A stretch of 64,000 bases of DNA from Mycolicibacterium sp. CH28. GTDB lineage: Bacteria > Actinomycetota > Actinomycetes > Mycobacteriales > Mycobacteriaceae. This document shows positions 55,948-63,733 of the stretch, piece by piece; positions within the stretch are counted from its first letter, which is position 1, and each line of letters starts with the position of its first letter. The DNA is taken from contig NZ_SRLQ01000022.1 in assembly GCF_004745805.1 (NCBI RefSeq), forward strand, positions 1 to 64,000, in the 5' to 3' direction. The notes below the pieces were generated by a model that was not told the DNA's origin, did no database searches, and worked only from the letters and a program-made list of their open reading frames with translations. Made by a program: the position numbers and the translations under genes.

Positions 55948-57393
55948 TCAGCCCTTCACCAATTTCGGAGCCTGCCAGGTCCCGTCGAGGGCTTCCGGCT
56001 TGGGCCAGTACAGCCGCAGGAAGACGGTGAACGGCCCGCTGGGCGCGGGCAGCCAGTTGGCTTCCTTGCCCGGTCCGGGTGACTGGTTCTGGACGTAGAT
56101 CGTCACGCCGCCGTCGGGGTTCTTCACCAGGGTGGGCAGCATGGGGGAGTTGATCAGATAGCGGTTGATCGGATTGTCCACCAGCAGGCTCTGCGGCATC
56201 TTGTACATCGTCACCGACCAGAACGCGTTGACCGGCGGCAGCTGACCGCCCGGGAAGGTCAGCGTGTAGTTGTTGGCTCCGGTCAGCGGCTGCCCGTCGG
56301 TGTCGACGGAGATGGCCGGATACATGGCTTCCTGCTTGGAATTTCCGTAGATTCCGAAGACCGCGCCGGCCATCCGGTAGAGGTAGTTGCCCTTGAGTTC
56401 GTCCTTGGTGCCGAACAGATCGCCGGAGGTGACCTGACCCGTGGTGAGCTTGTCCTTCTTGAACGCAGCCAATTCGGACCAGGCTTCGGCCATCCCTGCT
56501 TCGATCGCGCTGCGCAGCTGCGGGCTGAGCTGTGCGGCGTCGAAGGTTCCGTTGGATGCGATGCCGATGCTGGCGAACCGGTCACGCAATGGCTTTTCCG
56601 ACGGCAGCACCGGGGCGAAGCCCAACACGAAGTCCATCAGCTCGAAGAACTTCGGCGACGTCTTCTGTTCGTCGGGGCTCAGCGGGGTGGGGAAGTCCAG
56701 TGCCGGTGCGGGCGCCGGTGCTTGCTGGTTGAGGAACGCCGACAGCGGCTGGGCGGTGTAGCCGGCCTGGATTTTCTTGACGTTGTCGAGGTCGTCGGGC
56801 CCGAACAGCTGGGTGCGGTAGATCACCAGGGTGAAGTCGGTGTCGGAACGGATCACGTCGGTGACGCCGGGCGGCTTCACGCCGTTCCACCCCGGGCCGG
56901 CCAGCAGGTAGGTGCCACCGCCATTGCCCGTGGTGCGGCTGCCCACGTAGGCGAAGTCGTAGGTGTAGCTGTCGACGAATTGCAGCGAGTAGTACCGACC
57001 CGTTTCGATCGGCGGCACGGTCAGCACCAGGGGTTCGGCTCGCAGATCGGCGCCCAGCATCGAGTAGGGCGTGTCGGAGTTGGGGGTCTGCACCGCGGTG
57101 TCGGCCGGGGTGTAGACCCGGGCGGTGCTGTGCACCTGGTTCCAGGGGCCCTTGAACTCGGGGCTCGCGGGGTCGATGAAATAGGAATGCTGAATGCGGT
57201 AGCTGTCGACCATCGGAAAGCCGTAGATGTAGGCCTCTTTCGCGATGGCGCGGGCCTGCTCAGGGCTTACCACCGACGGCGCCCCGGCCGGATTGGCCGG
57301 GGCGCTGGTCGGTTCGGTCGCCTTGTCGGAGCCGCCGCACCCGGAAGTCACGGCGATCAGCAGGGCAGCGGTCAGGGCGGTTCCGAGTTTCAC
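55948..57393 (-). CDS. DUF1254/DUF1214 lipoprotein
   Basis: The 481-aa protein starts at a GTG with a lipoprotein signal peptide (KLGTALTAALLIAVTSGC, acylated Cys near residue 19). It has an N-terminal DUF1254 domain (AKEAYIYGFPMVDSYR, NSDTPYSMLGADLRAEPLVLTVPP, RYYSLQFVDSYTYDFAYVGSR) and a C-terminal DUF1214 domain (PPVNAFWSVTMYK, INRYLINSPML, GGVTIYVQN, NWLPAPSGPFTVFLRLYWP). The function of this family is unclear. It lies upstream of the SxYTGG gene on the same strand. Confidence 0.88.
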   Translation of the reverse strand: MKLGTALTAALLIAVTSGCGGSDKATEPTSAPANPAGAPSVVSPEQARAIAKEAYIYGFPMVDSYRIQHSYFIDPASPEFKGPWNQVHSTARVYTPADTAVQTPNSDTPYSMLGADLRAEPLVLTVPPIETGRYYSLQFVDSYTYDFAYVGSRTTGNGGGTYLLAGPGWNGVKPPGVTDVIRSDTDFTLVIYRTQLFGPDDLDNVKKIQAGYTAQPLSAFLNQQAPAPAPALDFPTPLSPDEQKTSPKFFELMDFVLGFAPVLPSEKPLRDRFASIGIASNGTFDAAQLSPQLRSAIEAGMAEAWSELAAFKKDKLTTGQVTSGDLFGTKDELKGNYLYRMAGAVFGIYGNSKQEAMYPAISVDTDGQPLTGANNYTLTFPGGQLPPVNAFWSVTMYKMPQSLLVDNPINRYLINSPMLPTLVKNPDGGVTIYVQNQSPGPGKEANWLPAPSGPFTVFLRLYWPKPEALDGTWQAPKLVKG

Positions 57394-57445
57394 CGCACCA
57401 GGATGCGGCACCCGTCCGGCCGGTGACCGGCGAAACGCCGAGCGA

Positions 57446-57940
57446 CTAGCCCAGGGCGGCGAGTGCGGCGTCGTAGTCGGGCTCGGTACCGATCTCGGGG
57501 ACGAGCTCGGTGTAGGCGACCTTTCCGTCCGCGCCGACCACGACGACGGCGCGGCCGAGCAGGCCCGCCATCGGGCCGTCGGCGATGGTGATCCCGTAGT
57601 CCTCACCGAAGCTGCTGCGGAACGCCGACGCCGAGACGACGTTCTCGATGCCCTCGGCGCCGCAGAACCGCTTCAGCGCGAACGGCAGGTCCTTCGACAC
57701 GCACACCACCGGCGCGCCGGTGGCGGCGGCGCGCTCGTTGAAGGTCCGCACGCTGACCGCACACACCGGGGTGTCGACCGAGGGAAAGATGTTGAGCACC
57801 ACAGCCTTACCGGCGTACTGTCCGCTGTCCACGGCACCCAGGTCGGTGCCGGCCAGGCTGAATTCGGGGGCTGGGGCGCCGACAGCCGGCAGCTCGCCAA
57901 CGGTATTGATCGGGTTTCCACGCAGGGTTATCTGTGCCAT
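57446..57940 (-). CDS. tpx: Thiol peroxidase Tpx (atypical 2-Cys peroxiredoxin)
   Basis: The 164-aa peroxidase reduces hydroperoxides with thioredoxin. The peroxidatic C60 is in PSVDTPVCAVS, the resolving C93 in RFCGAEG, and C80 is also conserved. The ATG at 57940 fits the family start (AQITLRGN). It is divergent from the whiB7 leader. Confidence 0.95.
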   Translation of the reverse strand: MAQITLRGNPINTVGELPAVGAPAPEFSLAGTDLGAVDSGQYAGKAVVLNIFPSVDTPVCAVSVRTFNERAAATGAPVVCVSKDLPFALKRFCGAEGIENVVSASAFRSSFGEDYGITIADGPMAGLLGRAVVVVGADGKVAYTELVPEIGTEPDYDAALAALG

Positions 57941-58019
57941 GACCATCAGTTTGTCAGCACCGGTACGGGCCGGCACAGCCGGGCCTCCAGCCCGACCTGA
58001 TGTCAAAAGTCCAGGTCAG

Positions 58020-58056
58020 AAAATCGCTTGTGCCGAATTCGGGTAACCTCTAGTGT
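58020..58056 (+). promoter_or_regulatory. WhiB7-type autoregulated promoter of whiB7
   Basis: AAAAT (58020-58024) lies 3 bp before TTGTGC (-35, 58028-58033). After a 17-bp spacer comes TAGTGT (-10, 58051-58056). An A/T patch 3 bp upstream of the -35 is the established signature of WhiB7-SigA promoters. Transcription would start near 58063. Confidence 0.75.
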
Positions 58057-58120
58057 CGAAAACGCAAATCCTGTGCCGGCCGATGGCCGCATGCGACATG
58101 ACGAGAGGAGGGGCCCGACG

Positions 58121-58321
58121 ATGATCAGCAGCACCGACTATGGCGTATCCGCGATTGCGCGTCGCATGTGGTCCTTCCACGCCATCGTGGCGACCCCGCG
58201 CCCCTCGCATGCCAAGTTTTCGGCTCATGCCGCCGGGGCGGGTACCGCTATGGCCGCGCAGCGTAAGCGCCGCGCCAACGCCGCCCCGACCATCGCGTCC
58301 GTGGACAGGAGCTTCATCTAG
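58121..58321 (+). CDS. Upstream leader ORF of whiB7 (66 aa)
   Basis: A frame from the ATG at 58121, with a strong ribosome site (GAGAGGAGGGG at 58103-58113), encodes a 66-residue basic peptide (ISSTDYGVSAIARRMW..., ending IASVDRSFI). It lies between the whiB7 promoter and a strong terminator. A translated leader with attenuation is the known control mode for whiB7. The 3' end of the frame overlaps the antiterminator strand. It likely works as a ribosome-speed sensor rather than as a protein. Confidence 0.7.
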   Translation: MISSTDYGVSAIARRMWSFHAIVATPRPSHAKFSAHAAGAGTAMAAQRKRRANAAPTIASVDRSFI

Positions 58322-58354
58322 GAAAGCTCCCAGACACAGCCACTGGCCACGGAC
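58297..58354 (+). promoter_or_regulatory. Antiterminator structure in the whiB7 leader
   Basis: GTCCGTGG (58297-58304, in the leader ORF) is fully complementary to CCACGGAC (58347-58354), the ascending arm of the terminator. Nested inside is a second helix, GGAGCTT (58308-58314) with AAGCTCC (58324-58330), spanning the leader stop codon. This structure and the terminator cannot form at the same time. Confidence 0.6.
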
Positions 58355-58386
58355 CCGAAGTCACAGGATCCGTGGCCATTGTTTTT
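58344..58386 (+). terminator. Attenuator terminator in the whiB7 leader
   Basis: TGGCCACGGA (58344-58353) pairs with TCCGTGGCCA (58369-58378), followed by TTGTTTTT (58379-58386). This is a classical intrinsic terminator, rare in mycobacteria, placed 86 nt before the whiB7 ATG. Confidence 0.85.
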
Positions 58387-58471
58387 CCCAGATTTCCTGG
58401 TCCGGATCCCTTCAGAAATGCACACCGAAGAGATACGTAAGACACACGACCAGGAAGCAGGTGAATAGGAC

Positions 58472-58741
58472 ATGTCGGCACTGACAGTCCGTCGGGAGAA
58501 ACTGCCGGTGTTGCCGTGCCATGTCGGAGACCCCGATCTGTGGTTCGCCGAGAGCCCCGTCGACCTGGAGCGCGCCAAGGTCCTTTGCGGGGATTGTCCG
58601 ATCCGGCGGCAGTGCCTTGCCGCCGCGCTGGATCGCGGTGAGCCCTGGGGTGTCTGGGGCGGAGAGATCGTCGAACGCGGCAGTATCGTCGCGCGCAAGC
58701 GTCCCCGTGGACGTCCGCGCAAGGACGTCATCGCGGCCTGA
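58472..58741 (+). CDS. whiB7: WhiB7 intrinsic-resistance transcription activator
   Basis: The 89-aa Wbl protein has [4Fe-4S] ligands C16, C39, C42 and C48, the GVWGG turn (about residues 60-64) and a C-terminal AT-hook (RGRPRKD, about 79-85) that binds the A/T patch at target promoters. It induces intrinsic resistance to macrolides, lincosamides, tetracyclines and aminoglycosides. Expression is governed by the leader described above. It is homologous to Rv3197A. Confidence 0.96.
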   Translation: MSALTVRREKLPVLPCHVGDPDLWFAESPVDLERAKVLCGDCPIRRQCLAAALDRGEPWGVWGGEIVERGSIVARKRPRGRPRKDVIAA

Positions 58742-58744
58742 GAA

Positions 58745-58798
58745 GGTTCGCCGTGCCCGGATCGGTCAGTTAGTTGACGGATCCGGGTTCGGCGAACC
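58745..58798. terminator. Hairpin between whiB7 and the convergent ABC1 kinase gene
   Basis: 58745-58763 pairs with 58780-58798 over 19 bp with two mismatches and a 16-nt loop. It starts 3 nt after the whiB7 stop and overlaps the last codons of the ABC1 gene. Confidence 0.65.
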
Positions 58799-60098
58799 CC
58801 GGGATGAACTTCTCGGCCAGCGCCTGGGTCGGCACGTGGGCGTCAAGCTGTGCGGAGATCGCCACCGTCGAGGCGATCACCCGCAACGGGATGGCCAGCT
58901 TGGCGGGCAGATCCATCTGGCGGGCTGTCTTGATCTGCTGCGTCGAAACCTGCATGTTGGCCGCGGCCATTTTCTGCAGCCACTTGCGGGTGTAGTGGAA
59001 CTCTGGGACTTCGATCGGCGCCACGTATTGGCGCAGCATGTCGTCGATCTCGCTCGCCGACACCTGCTCGCCCTTCTGGATGAACCCCACCTTCTCCATC
59101 GTGGGCAGCAGGTTGTCGTAGTCCTTGTCGCGGGCCAGCCGGATGATCATCCCGAGTTCAACGGGCAGTCCGTCGGGTAGCGGGGCGATCGCGCCGAAGT
59201 CGATGACGGCCAGCCGTCCGTCGGGCAGCAGCATGAAGTTCCCCGGGTGCGCGTCGCCGTGCATCATGCCGACCCGGGCCGGGGCGTCGAAGGTGAGCTC
59301 GATAAGCCTTGTGCCGCACAGGTCCCGCTCGTCGACGGTGCCCTCCCGGATGATCTGAGCCATCGGGACGCCGTCGATCCACTCGGTGATCATCACCTTG
59401 GGCGCACTGGCCACCACATGCGGCACCACGAAGTGTGGATCACCGTGGTAGGCCTTGGCGAACGTGCGTTGGTTGTCGGCCTCCAGCCGGTAGTCCAGTT
59501 CCATCTCGGTGCGTTCGATGAGCTCGTCGACCACACCCTGGACGTCGGCGCCGGGGGAGAGCTGCTTGAACACGCTGACCATCCGCTGCATGGTCTTCAG
59601 GTCGGCGCGCAAGGCTTCGTCGGCACCTGGGTACTGGATCTTGACCGCCACCTCCCGGCCGTCCGACCACACCCCCTTGTGCACCTGGCCGATGCTGGCC
59701 GAGGCCACCGGGGTGTCGTCGAACGAGGTGAACCGCTCCCGCCATTTGGTGCCGAGCTGGGCGTCGAGCACCCGATGCACCTTGGCCACCGGCAACGGTG
59801 GGGCGTCCTTCTGCAGCTTGGTCAGGGCTTCGCGGTAGGGCTCGCCGAATTCCTCGGGAATGGCGGCTTCCATGACCGACAGCGCCTGGCCCACCTTCAT
59901 CGCACCGCCCTTGAGCTCGCCGAGGACGGTGAAAAGCTGGTTGGCCGCCTTCTCAACCAACTCGGCGTTGACCTCGTCCTTGGACATGCCGGTCAGCCGT
60001 TTGCCCAAGCCAAGCGCAGCCCGGCCAGCAAAGCCGACCGGAATGCTGGCCAGCTTGGCGTTGCGTGCGGCGCGCCCGCGCCTGATGTCTGCCACCAC
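58770..60098 (-). CDS. ABC1/UbiB family atypical kinase (Rv3197-like)
   Basis: The 442-aa protein has the ABC1-specific KxGQ motif (K68-V-G-Q71), ASIGQVHKGVW replacing the usual Gly-rich loop with an A-rich one, the Lys in VAVKIQYPG, the HGDAHPGNF catalytic loop and DFGAI. The substrate is unknown. From memory, Rv3197 belongs to the WhiB7 regulon and has been linked to macrolide tolerance. Start GTGs at 60098 and 60095 are both possible. It follows the ThiF-like gene on the same strand with a 40-nt gap. Confidence 0.92.
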   Translation of the reverse strand: MVADIRRGRAARNAKLASIPVGFAGRAALGLGKRLTGMSKDEVNAELVEKAANQLFTVLGELKGGAMKVGQALSVMEAAIPEEFGEPYREALTKLQKDAPPLPVAKVHRVLDAQLGTKWRERFTSFDDTPVASASIGQVHKGVWSDGREVAVKIQYPGADEALRADLKTMQRMVSVFKQLSPGADVQGVVDELIERTEMELDYRLEADNQRTFAKAYHGDPHFVVPHVVASAPKVMITEWIDGVPMAQIIREGTVDERDLCGTRLIELTFDAPARVGMMHGDAHPGNFMLLPDGRLAVIDFGAIAPLPDGLPVELGMIIRLARDKDYDNLLPTMEKVGFIQKGEQVSASEIDDMLRQYVAPIEVPEFHYTRKWLQKMAAANMQVSTQQIKTARQMDLPAKLAIPLRVIASTVAISAQLDAHVPTQALAEKFIPGFAEPGSVN

Positions 60099-60138
60099 AC
60101 CATCATCCCCGACGGGATCATGCTGGCAACCACGGATG

Positions 60139-60978
60139 TCAGCATCCGCAGCGCGGATGCCGTGACCAGCGACGAGCCGAGATCGTATTGGTGGTCACGT
60201 CGACCTCCAGCGTGGTGTTCAGGGTGGCCGGTGGCGCCCCGGCTGCTTCGGTGCCGCGCACCGCGGTGATGATGCGCTGCAGCTGGCCCAGCGCAACGGC
60301 GGCGGTTGCCAGCACAGTCGGGCGATCGGCGCTGCCGATCACCTCGCGCAGTTGCGCGGCCACCGCGGGCCAGGCGGCGTCACGGTCGGTGCGGTGCAGG
60401 TCGGCGCAGGCCAGACAGCTGGTGACGCCGGGGATGACCAGCGGGCCGACCAGCCCGGCGCCGTCACGGACCCGGACCGGCAGGTGTGGGATGCCGACGG
60501 TGTGCAGGTCACGTACCAGTCGCGGATCGGCGACCAGGTAGTCGGTGAACACCACCATGTCGGCGCTGCCCGCCGACACCGCGGCGTTGGTGTGACTGGT
60601 TTGGGCGATCCGCGCCCCGGACCGGCGCAACGGCTCGACCAGCAGGTCCGACAACGGGCCGCAGCCGTGCACGCGGATCGACAATGCCCGGGCGGGTCTG
60701 GCGCTGGCGCGGTCGTGCAGCACGCCGCGTGCCACCAGCGCGTCGAGCAGCTCATCCAAACCGGATTCGTCGACCAGCCCGTGCCCGGCGGCGAGCCGGC
60801 GCAGGTCGACCGGCCGCATCGGTACCTGCAACGCACGCAGGACCGTCGCCAGCGCGGTCGCCGTCAGCCCCTCGGGCGGCTGTACCAGGACCGCCCGGCG
60901 CGGGTCCCAGCCCACCTGAACGGTGCCGTCGGGGCGCAGCAGCACCGGCAGGGTTGGGTCGAGTGCGTAGCGCCGCAT
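60139..60978 (-). CDS. ThiF/TOMM-type precursor-binding-like protein (Rv3196-like)
   Basis: The 279-aa protein has an N-terminal winged-helix-like segment (residues 1-95) and a ThiF/E1-like domain without an obvious GxGxxG loop (VHGCGPLSDLLVEPLRRSG at about 104-122). Probable zinc ligands are SCLAC in the middle and HPRCGC at the very end. This arrangement resembles the leader-binding cyclodehydratase subunits of azole-peptide (TOMM) pathways, but no YcaO partner or precursor is nearby. It is homologous to Rv3196. It is co-oriented with the ABC1 kinase. Confidence 0.75.
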   Translation of the reverse strand: MRRYALDPTLPVLLRPDGTVQVGWDPRRAVLVQPPEGLTATALATVLRALQVPMRPVDLRRLAAGHGLVDESGLDELLDALVARGVLHDRASARPARALSIRVHGCGPLSDLLVEPLRRSGARIAQTSHTNAAVSAGSADMVVFTDYLVADPRLVRDLHTVGIPHLPVRVRDGAGLVGPLVIPGVTSCLACADLHRTDRDAAWPAVAAQLREVIGSADRPTVLATAAVALGQLQRIITAVRGTEAAGAPPATLNTTLEVDVTTNTISARRWSRHPRCGC

Positions 60979-61039
60979 TCGACGACTGTGCCACCGGCAG
61001 GCCCGGCGCCCCTCGGGTTATCCACAGCCTCCGGACCGG

Positions 61040-62404
61040 TCAGGCCGTGGGGTTGTCCTTGCTCGGGTCGGTGCCCTTGCCGAAGTCGGCGATCTCCTGG
61101 TTGAAGGCCTCGTCGAGTCCGCTGGTGTCACCGCCGATGATCCGGTCGATGAACGCGGCCGGCTCGTCGAGGTCGGCCGAGCTCGGGAGCAGGTCCGGGT
61201 GCTGCCACACGGCGTCGCGGGCGTCGATGCCGACGGCCTCGGTCAGCCGCTCCCACAGTGCCGCGGCCTCGCGCATCTTGCGCGGGCGCAGCTCCAGGCC
61301 GACCAGGGTGGCGAAGGTCTGCTCGGCCGGCCCGCCCGTGCCGCGGCGGCGGCGCAGCATTTCCGAGAGCGCGGCCGTGCCGGGGATCCGGTCGCCGAGC
61401 GCGGCGCTGACCACGGTCTGCACCCAGCCCTCGATCAACGCCAGCATGGTTTCCAGGCGTTCGAGCGCGGCGGTCTGCTCCGGGGTGGCCTTGGGTTCGA
61501 ACATGCCCTGGCTGAGTAGCTGCTCCATCGCCGCGGGGTCGCCCAGCATGGCCGGGTTGAGTCCCTGCGCGAGCTCCTCGATACCGCTCATGTCGACCTT
61601 CATGCCCTTGGCGTAGGCCTCGACCGCGTTGAGCAGCTGACTGGACAACCACGGCACGTGGCTGAACAGCCGGTGGTGGGCCGCCTCCCGGGCGGCCAGG
61701 AAGGTCATGATCTCGCTGCGGGGCTGCTCGAGCCCCTCGGAGAGCGCTTCGATGGCGTCGGGCAGCAACGCCGCCACCCCTTTGGGGCCCAGCGGCAGGC
61801 CGATGTCGGTGGAGGTGAGCACTTCCCGCGACAGCCGCCCCAGCGCCTGACCCAGCTGTGAGCCGAACGCCATACCGCCCATCTGGGACATCATCGCCAA
61901 CAGCGGGCCGGCCATCGCCTTGGCTTCCTCGGGCAGGGCCGATGCCCACACCGACGAGATCTGCTCGGCCATCGGGTCGCACAACCGTTTCCAGGTATCC
62001 AGGGTGCTGTCCACCCATTCACCGGGTGTCCACGCGACGGCGCGGGTCGCCCCGGCCGGGATGGCGGTCGCCCCGTCCAGCCAGGTGTCGGCCAGGTGCA
62101 CGGCGTCGGCGACGGCGGCACTGGTGGTTTCCGAGATGGGCGCGACGAACCCGATGGAATTCGACGCCAGTTGACGGGCCAGGTCGTAGTTGACCGGGCC
62201 CGACGAGCCGCCTCCCATCGCGGTGCCGGTGCCGGTGCCGCTGAACATCTGGCCCAGCTTGGTGAAGATCTGGCCGAGGTCGGCCATGTTGAAGTCGCCG
62301 CCGCCGAACCCGAACGGGTCGCCGGGGCCGGAGTCACGGTCTTTTCTCGGCTTGTCGCGGTCGGGGTCGTCTCCCCCGGAGAAGCCGAAAGGCAGGTCAG
62401 CCAT
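61040..62404 (-). CDS. DUF2342 zincin-like protein (Rv3195-like)
   Basis: The 454-aa protein has a disordered Gly/Asp-rich start (~70 residues) and a helical DUF2342 region ('coenzyme F420 biosynthesis-associated/putative hydrolase' group) with the segment ARE-AAHHRLFSHVPW (E240, H243, H244). This segment resembles a metalloprotease helix but is not a standard HExxH. The activity is unproven. The ATG at 62404 has TACGGT six nt upstream, indicating a leaderless start. It is divergent from the Lon-like gene across the repeat array. Confidence 0.85.
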   Translation of the reverse strand: MADLPFGFSGGDDPDRDKPRKDRDSGPGDPFGFGGGDFNMADLGQIFTKLGQMFSGTGTGTAMGGGSSGPVNYDLARQLASNSIGFVAPISETTSAAVADAVHLADTWLDGATAIPAGATRAVAWTPGEWVDSTLDTWKRLCDPMAEQISSVWASALPEEAKAMAGPLLAMMSQMGGMAFGSQLGQALGRLSREVLTSTDIGLPLGPKGVAALLPDAIEALSEGLEQPRSEIMTFLAAREAAHHRLFSHVPWLSSQLLNAVEAYAKGMKVDMSGIEELAQGLNPAMLGDPAAMEQLLSQGMFEPKATPEQTAALERLETMLALIEGWVQTVVSAALGDRIPGTAALSEMLRRRRGTGGPAEQTFATLVGLELRPRKMREAAALWERLTEAVGIDARDAVWQHPDLLPSSADLDEPAAFIDRIIGGDTSGLDEAFNQEIADFGKGTDPSKDNPTA

Positions 62405-62410
62405 GGCTCA

Positions 62411-62416
62411 ACCGTA
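62411..62416 (-). promoter_or_regulatory. Leaderless-type -10 of the DUF2342 gene
   Basis: The minus strand reads TACGGT, 6 nt before the ATG at 62404. Confidence 0.5.
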
Positions 62417-62485
62417 CTCACCCCATGTCGTGGGCGGGGAAGTAGGCGATCACGCTGTCAGCGAACCGGGCGGCGGATCGCCCCG

Positions 62486-62593
62486 TCTCTTCCCCGGGTC
62501 GCTTCGCTCCTGCCCGCCGGTTCTCTTCCCCGGGTCGCTTCGCTCCTGCCCGCCGGTTCTCTTCCCCGGGTCGCTTCGCTCCTGCCCGCCGGA
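62486..62593 (-). repeat. 36-nt dispersed repeat, three tandem copies, in a divergent promoter region
   Basis: Three near-identical 36-nt units begin at 62486, 62522 and 62558. On the minus strand the core is GGAGCGAAGCGACCCGGGGA, as in the DAGK and sigH copies. The array ends 3 nt before the -10 of the Lon-like gene, so that promoter's -35 region is made of repeat. Confidence 0.9.
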
Positions 62594-62595
62594 TC

Positions 62596-62601
62596 TACTC
62601 T
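62596..62601 (+). promoter_or_regulatory. Leaderless-type -10 of the Lon-like protease gene
   Basis: TACTCT ends 7 nt before the GTG at 62609. The upstream 100 bp is the repeat array. Confidence 0.55.
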
Positions 62602-62608
62602 TGGCGGC

Positions 62609-63631
62609 GTGAACAGGCGGATTCTGACGCTGATGACGGCGTTCGTGCCGATCGTCGTTTTCGGTGTGCTGTTGGCGGTCGTGACGGTGCCCTTCGTGTC
62701 GCTGGGGCCCGGCCCGACTTTCAACACCCTCGGCGAGGTCGACGGCAAGCAGGTGGTGGCCATCGAAGGCACCCCAACCAAGCCGACCGCCGGGCATCTG
62801 AACATGACCACGGTCGCCCAGCGCGACGGGCTGACCCTGGGGCAGGCGCTGACCCTGTGGGTGTCCGGGCGTGAGCAACTGGTCCCGCGGGATCTGGTAT
62901 TTCCCCCGGACAAGTCGCGGGAGGACGTCGAGAAGGACCAGAATGCCGACTTCAAACGCTCCGAGGACAGCGCCGAGTACGCGGCCCTGGGATATCTGAA
63001 GTACCCGGATGCCGTGCGGGTGGAAAAGGTCAACGATCCCGGCCCGTCGGCCGGCAAGCTGCAGGCCGGTGACGCGATCGATTCCGTCAACGGCACCCCG
63101 GTGCCCGACGTCGCGGCGTTCACGTCGTTACTGAAGGCCACCAAGCCGGGTCAGGAGATCGTCATCGACTACCGGCGCAAGAACGCCCCGGCAGGTACCG
63201 CCCGCATCACGTTGGGCACGAACGGCGACCGGGACTATGGCTATCTGGGTGTCGCGGTGCTCGACGCACCGTGGGCGCCGTTCAGCATCGACTTCAACCT
63301 CGCCAACATCGGCGGCCCGTCGGCCGGGCTGATGTTCAGCCTGGCCGTCATCGACAAGCTGACCACCGGCGATCTCAATGGTGGCAAGTTCATCGCGGGC
63401 ACCGGAACGATCAGTGCGGACGGCAAGGTCGGTCCGATCGGCGGCATCACCCACAAGATGCTGGCCGCCCAGGAGGCCGGCGCGGCGGTCTTCCTGGTGC
63501 CCGCCGAGAACTGCGACGAGGCCAAGTCGATGGGTGATGACCGGATGGAGCTGGTGAAGGTCGACGCCCTCGGTGGGGCGGTCGATTCGCTGCACACGCT
63601 GACCTCCGGAGGTCATCCGCCCACGTGCTAG
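62609..63631 (+). CDS. PDZ-Lon-like membrane serine protease (Rv3194c-like)
   Basis: The 340-aa protein has an N-terminal membrane anchor (about residues 8-31; LMTAFVPIVVFGVLLAVVTVPFV), a PDZ domain (about 125-210; SAGKLQAGDAIDSVNGTPV) and a Lon-type proteolytic domain with catalytic Ser238 (GGPSAGLM) and Lys283 (GGITHK). It is presumed to act outside the membrane; the substrates are unknown. The length equals Rv3194c. The GTG start with a leaderless -10 was chosen. Confidence 0.93.
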   Translation: MNRRILTLMTAFVPIVVFGVLLAVVTVPFVSLGPGPTFNTLGEVDGKQVVAIEGTPTKPTAGHLNMTTVAQRDGLTLGQALTLWVSGREQLVPRDLVFPPDKSREDVEKDQNADFKRSEDSAEYAALGYLKYPDAVRVEKVNDPGPSAGKLQAGDAIDSVNGTPVPDVAAFTSLLKATKPGQEIVIDYRRKNAPAGTARITLGTNGDRDYGYLGVAVLDAPWAPFSIDFNLANIGGPSAGLMFSLAVIDKLTTGDLNGGKFIAGTGTISADGKVGPIGGITHKMLAAQEAGAAVFLVPAENCDEAKSMGDDRMELVKVDALGGAVDSLHTLTSGGHPPTC

Positions 63632-63733
63632 CCGGTTATACCGGATGGGACCGTCGCGGTGATGCGTAGAGTTGGGGCCGTACTTCTGCCGCGGCGCGTT
63701 GCCGCCGCCCGACAAGAACCAGGAGTCTGACAG

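Noticed and set aside
62486..62593. Possible CRISPR array (36-nt repeats)
   Set aside because: The units are directly adjacent with no unique spacers, and related copies occur inside genes, so this is a tandem dispersed repeat, not a CRISPR.
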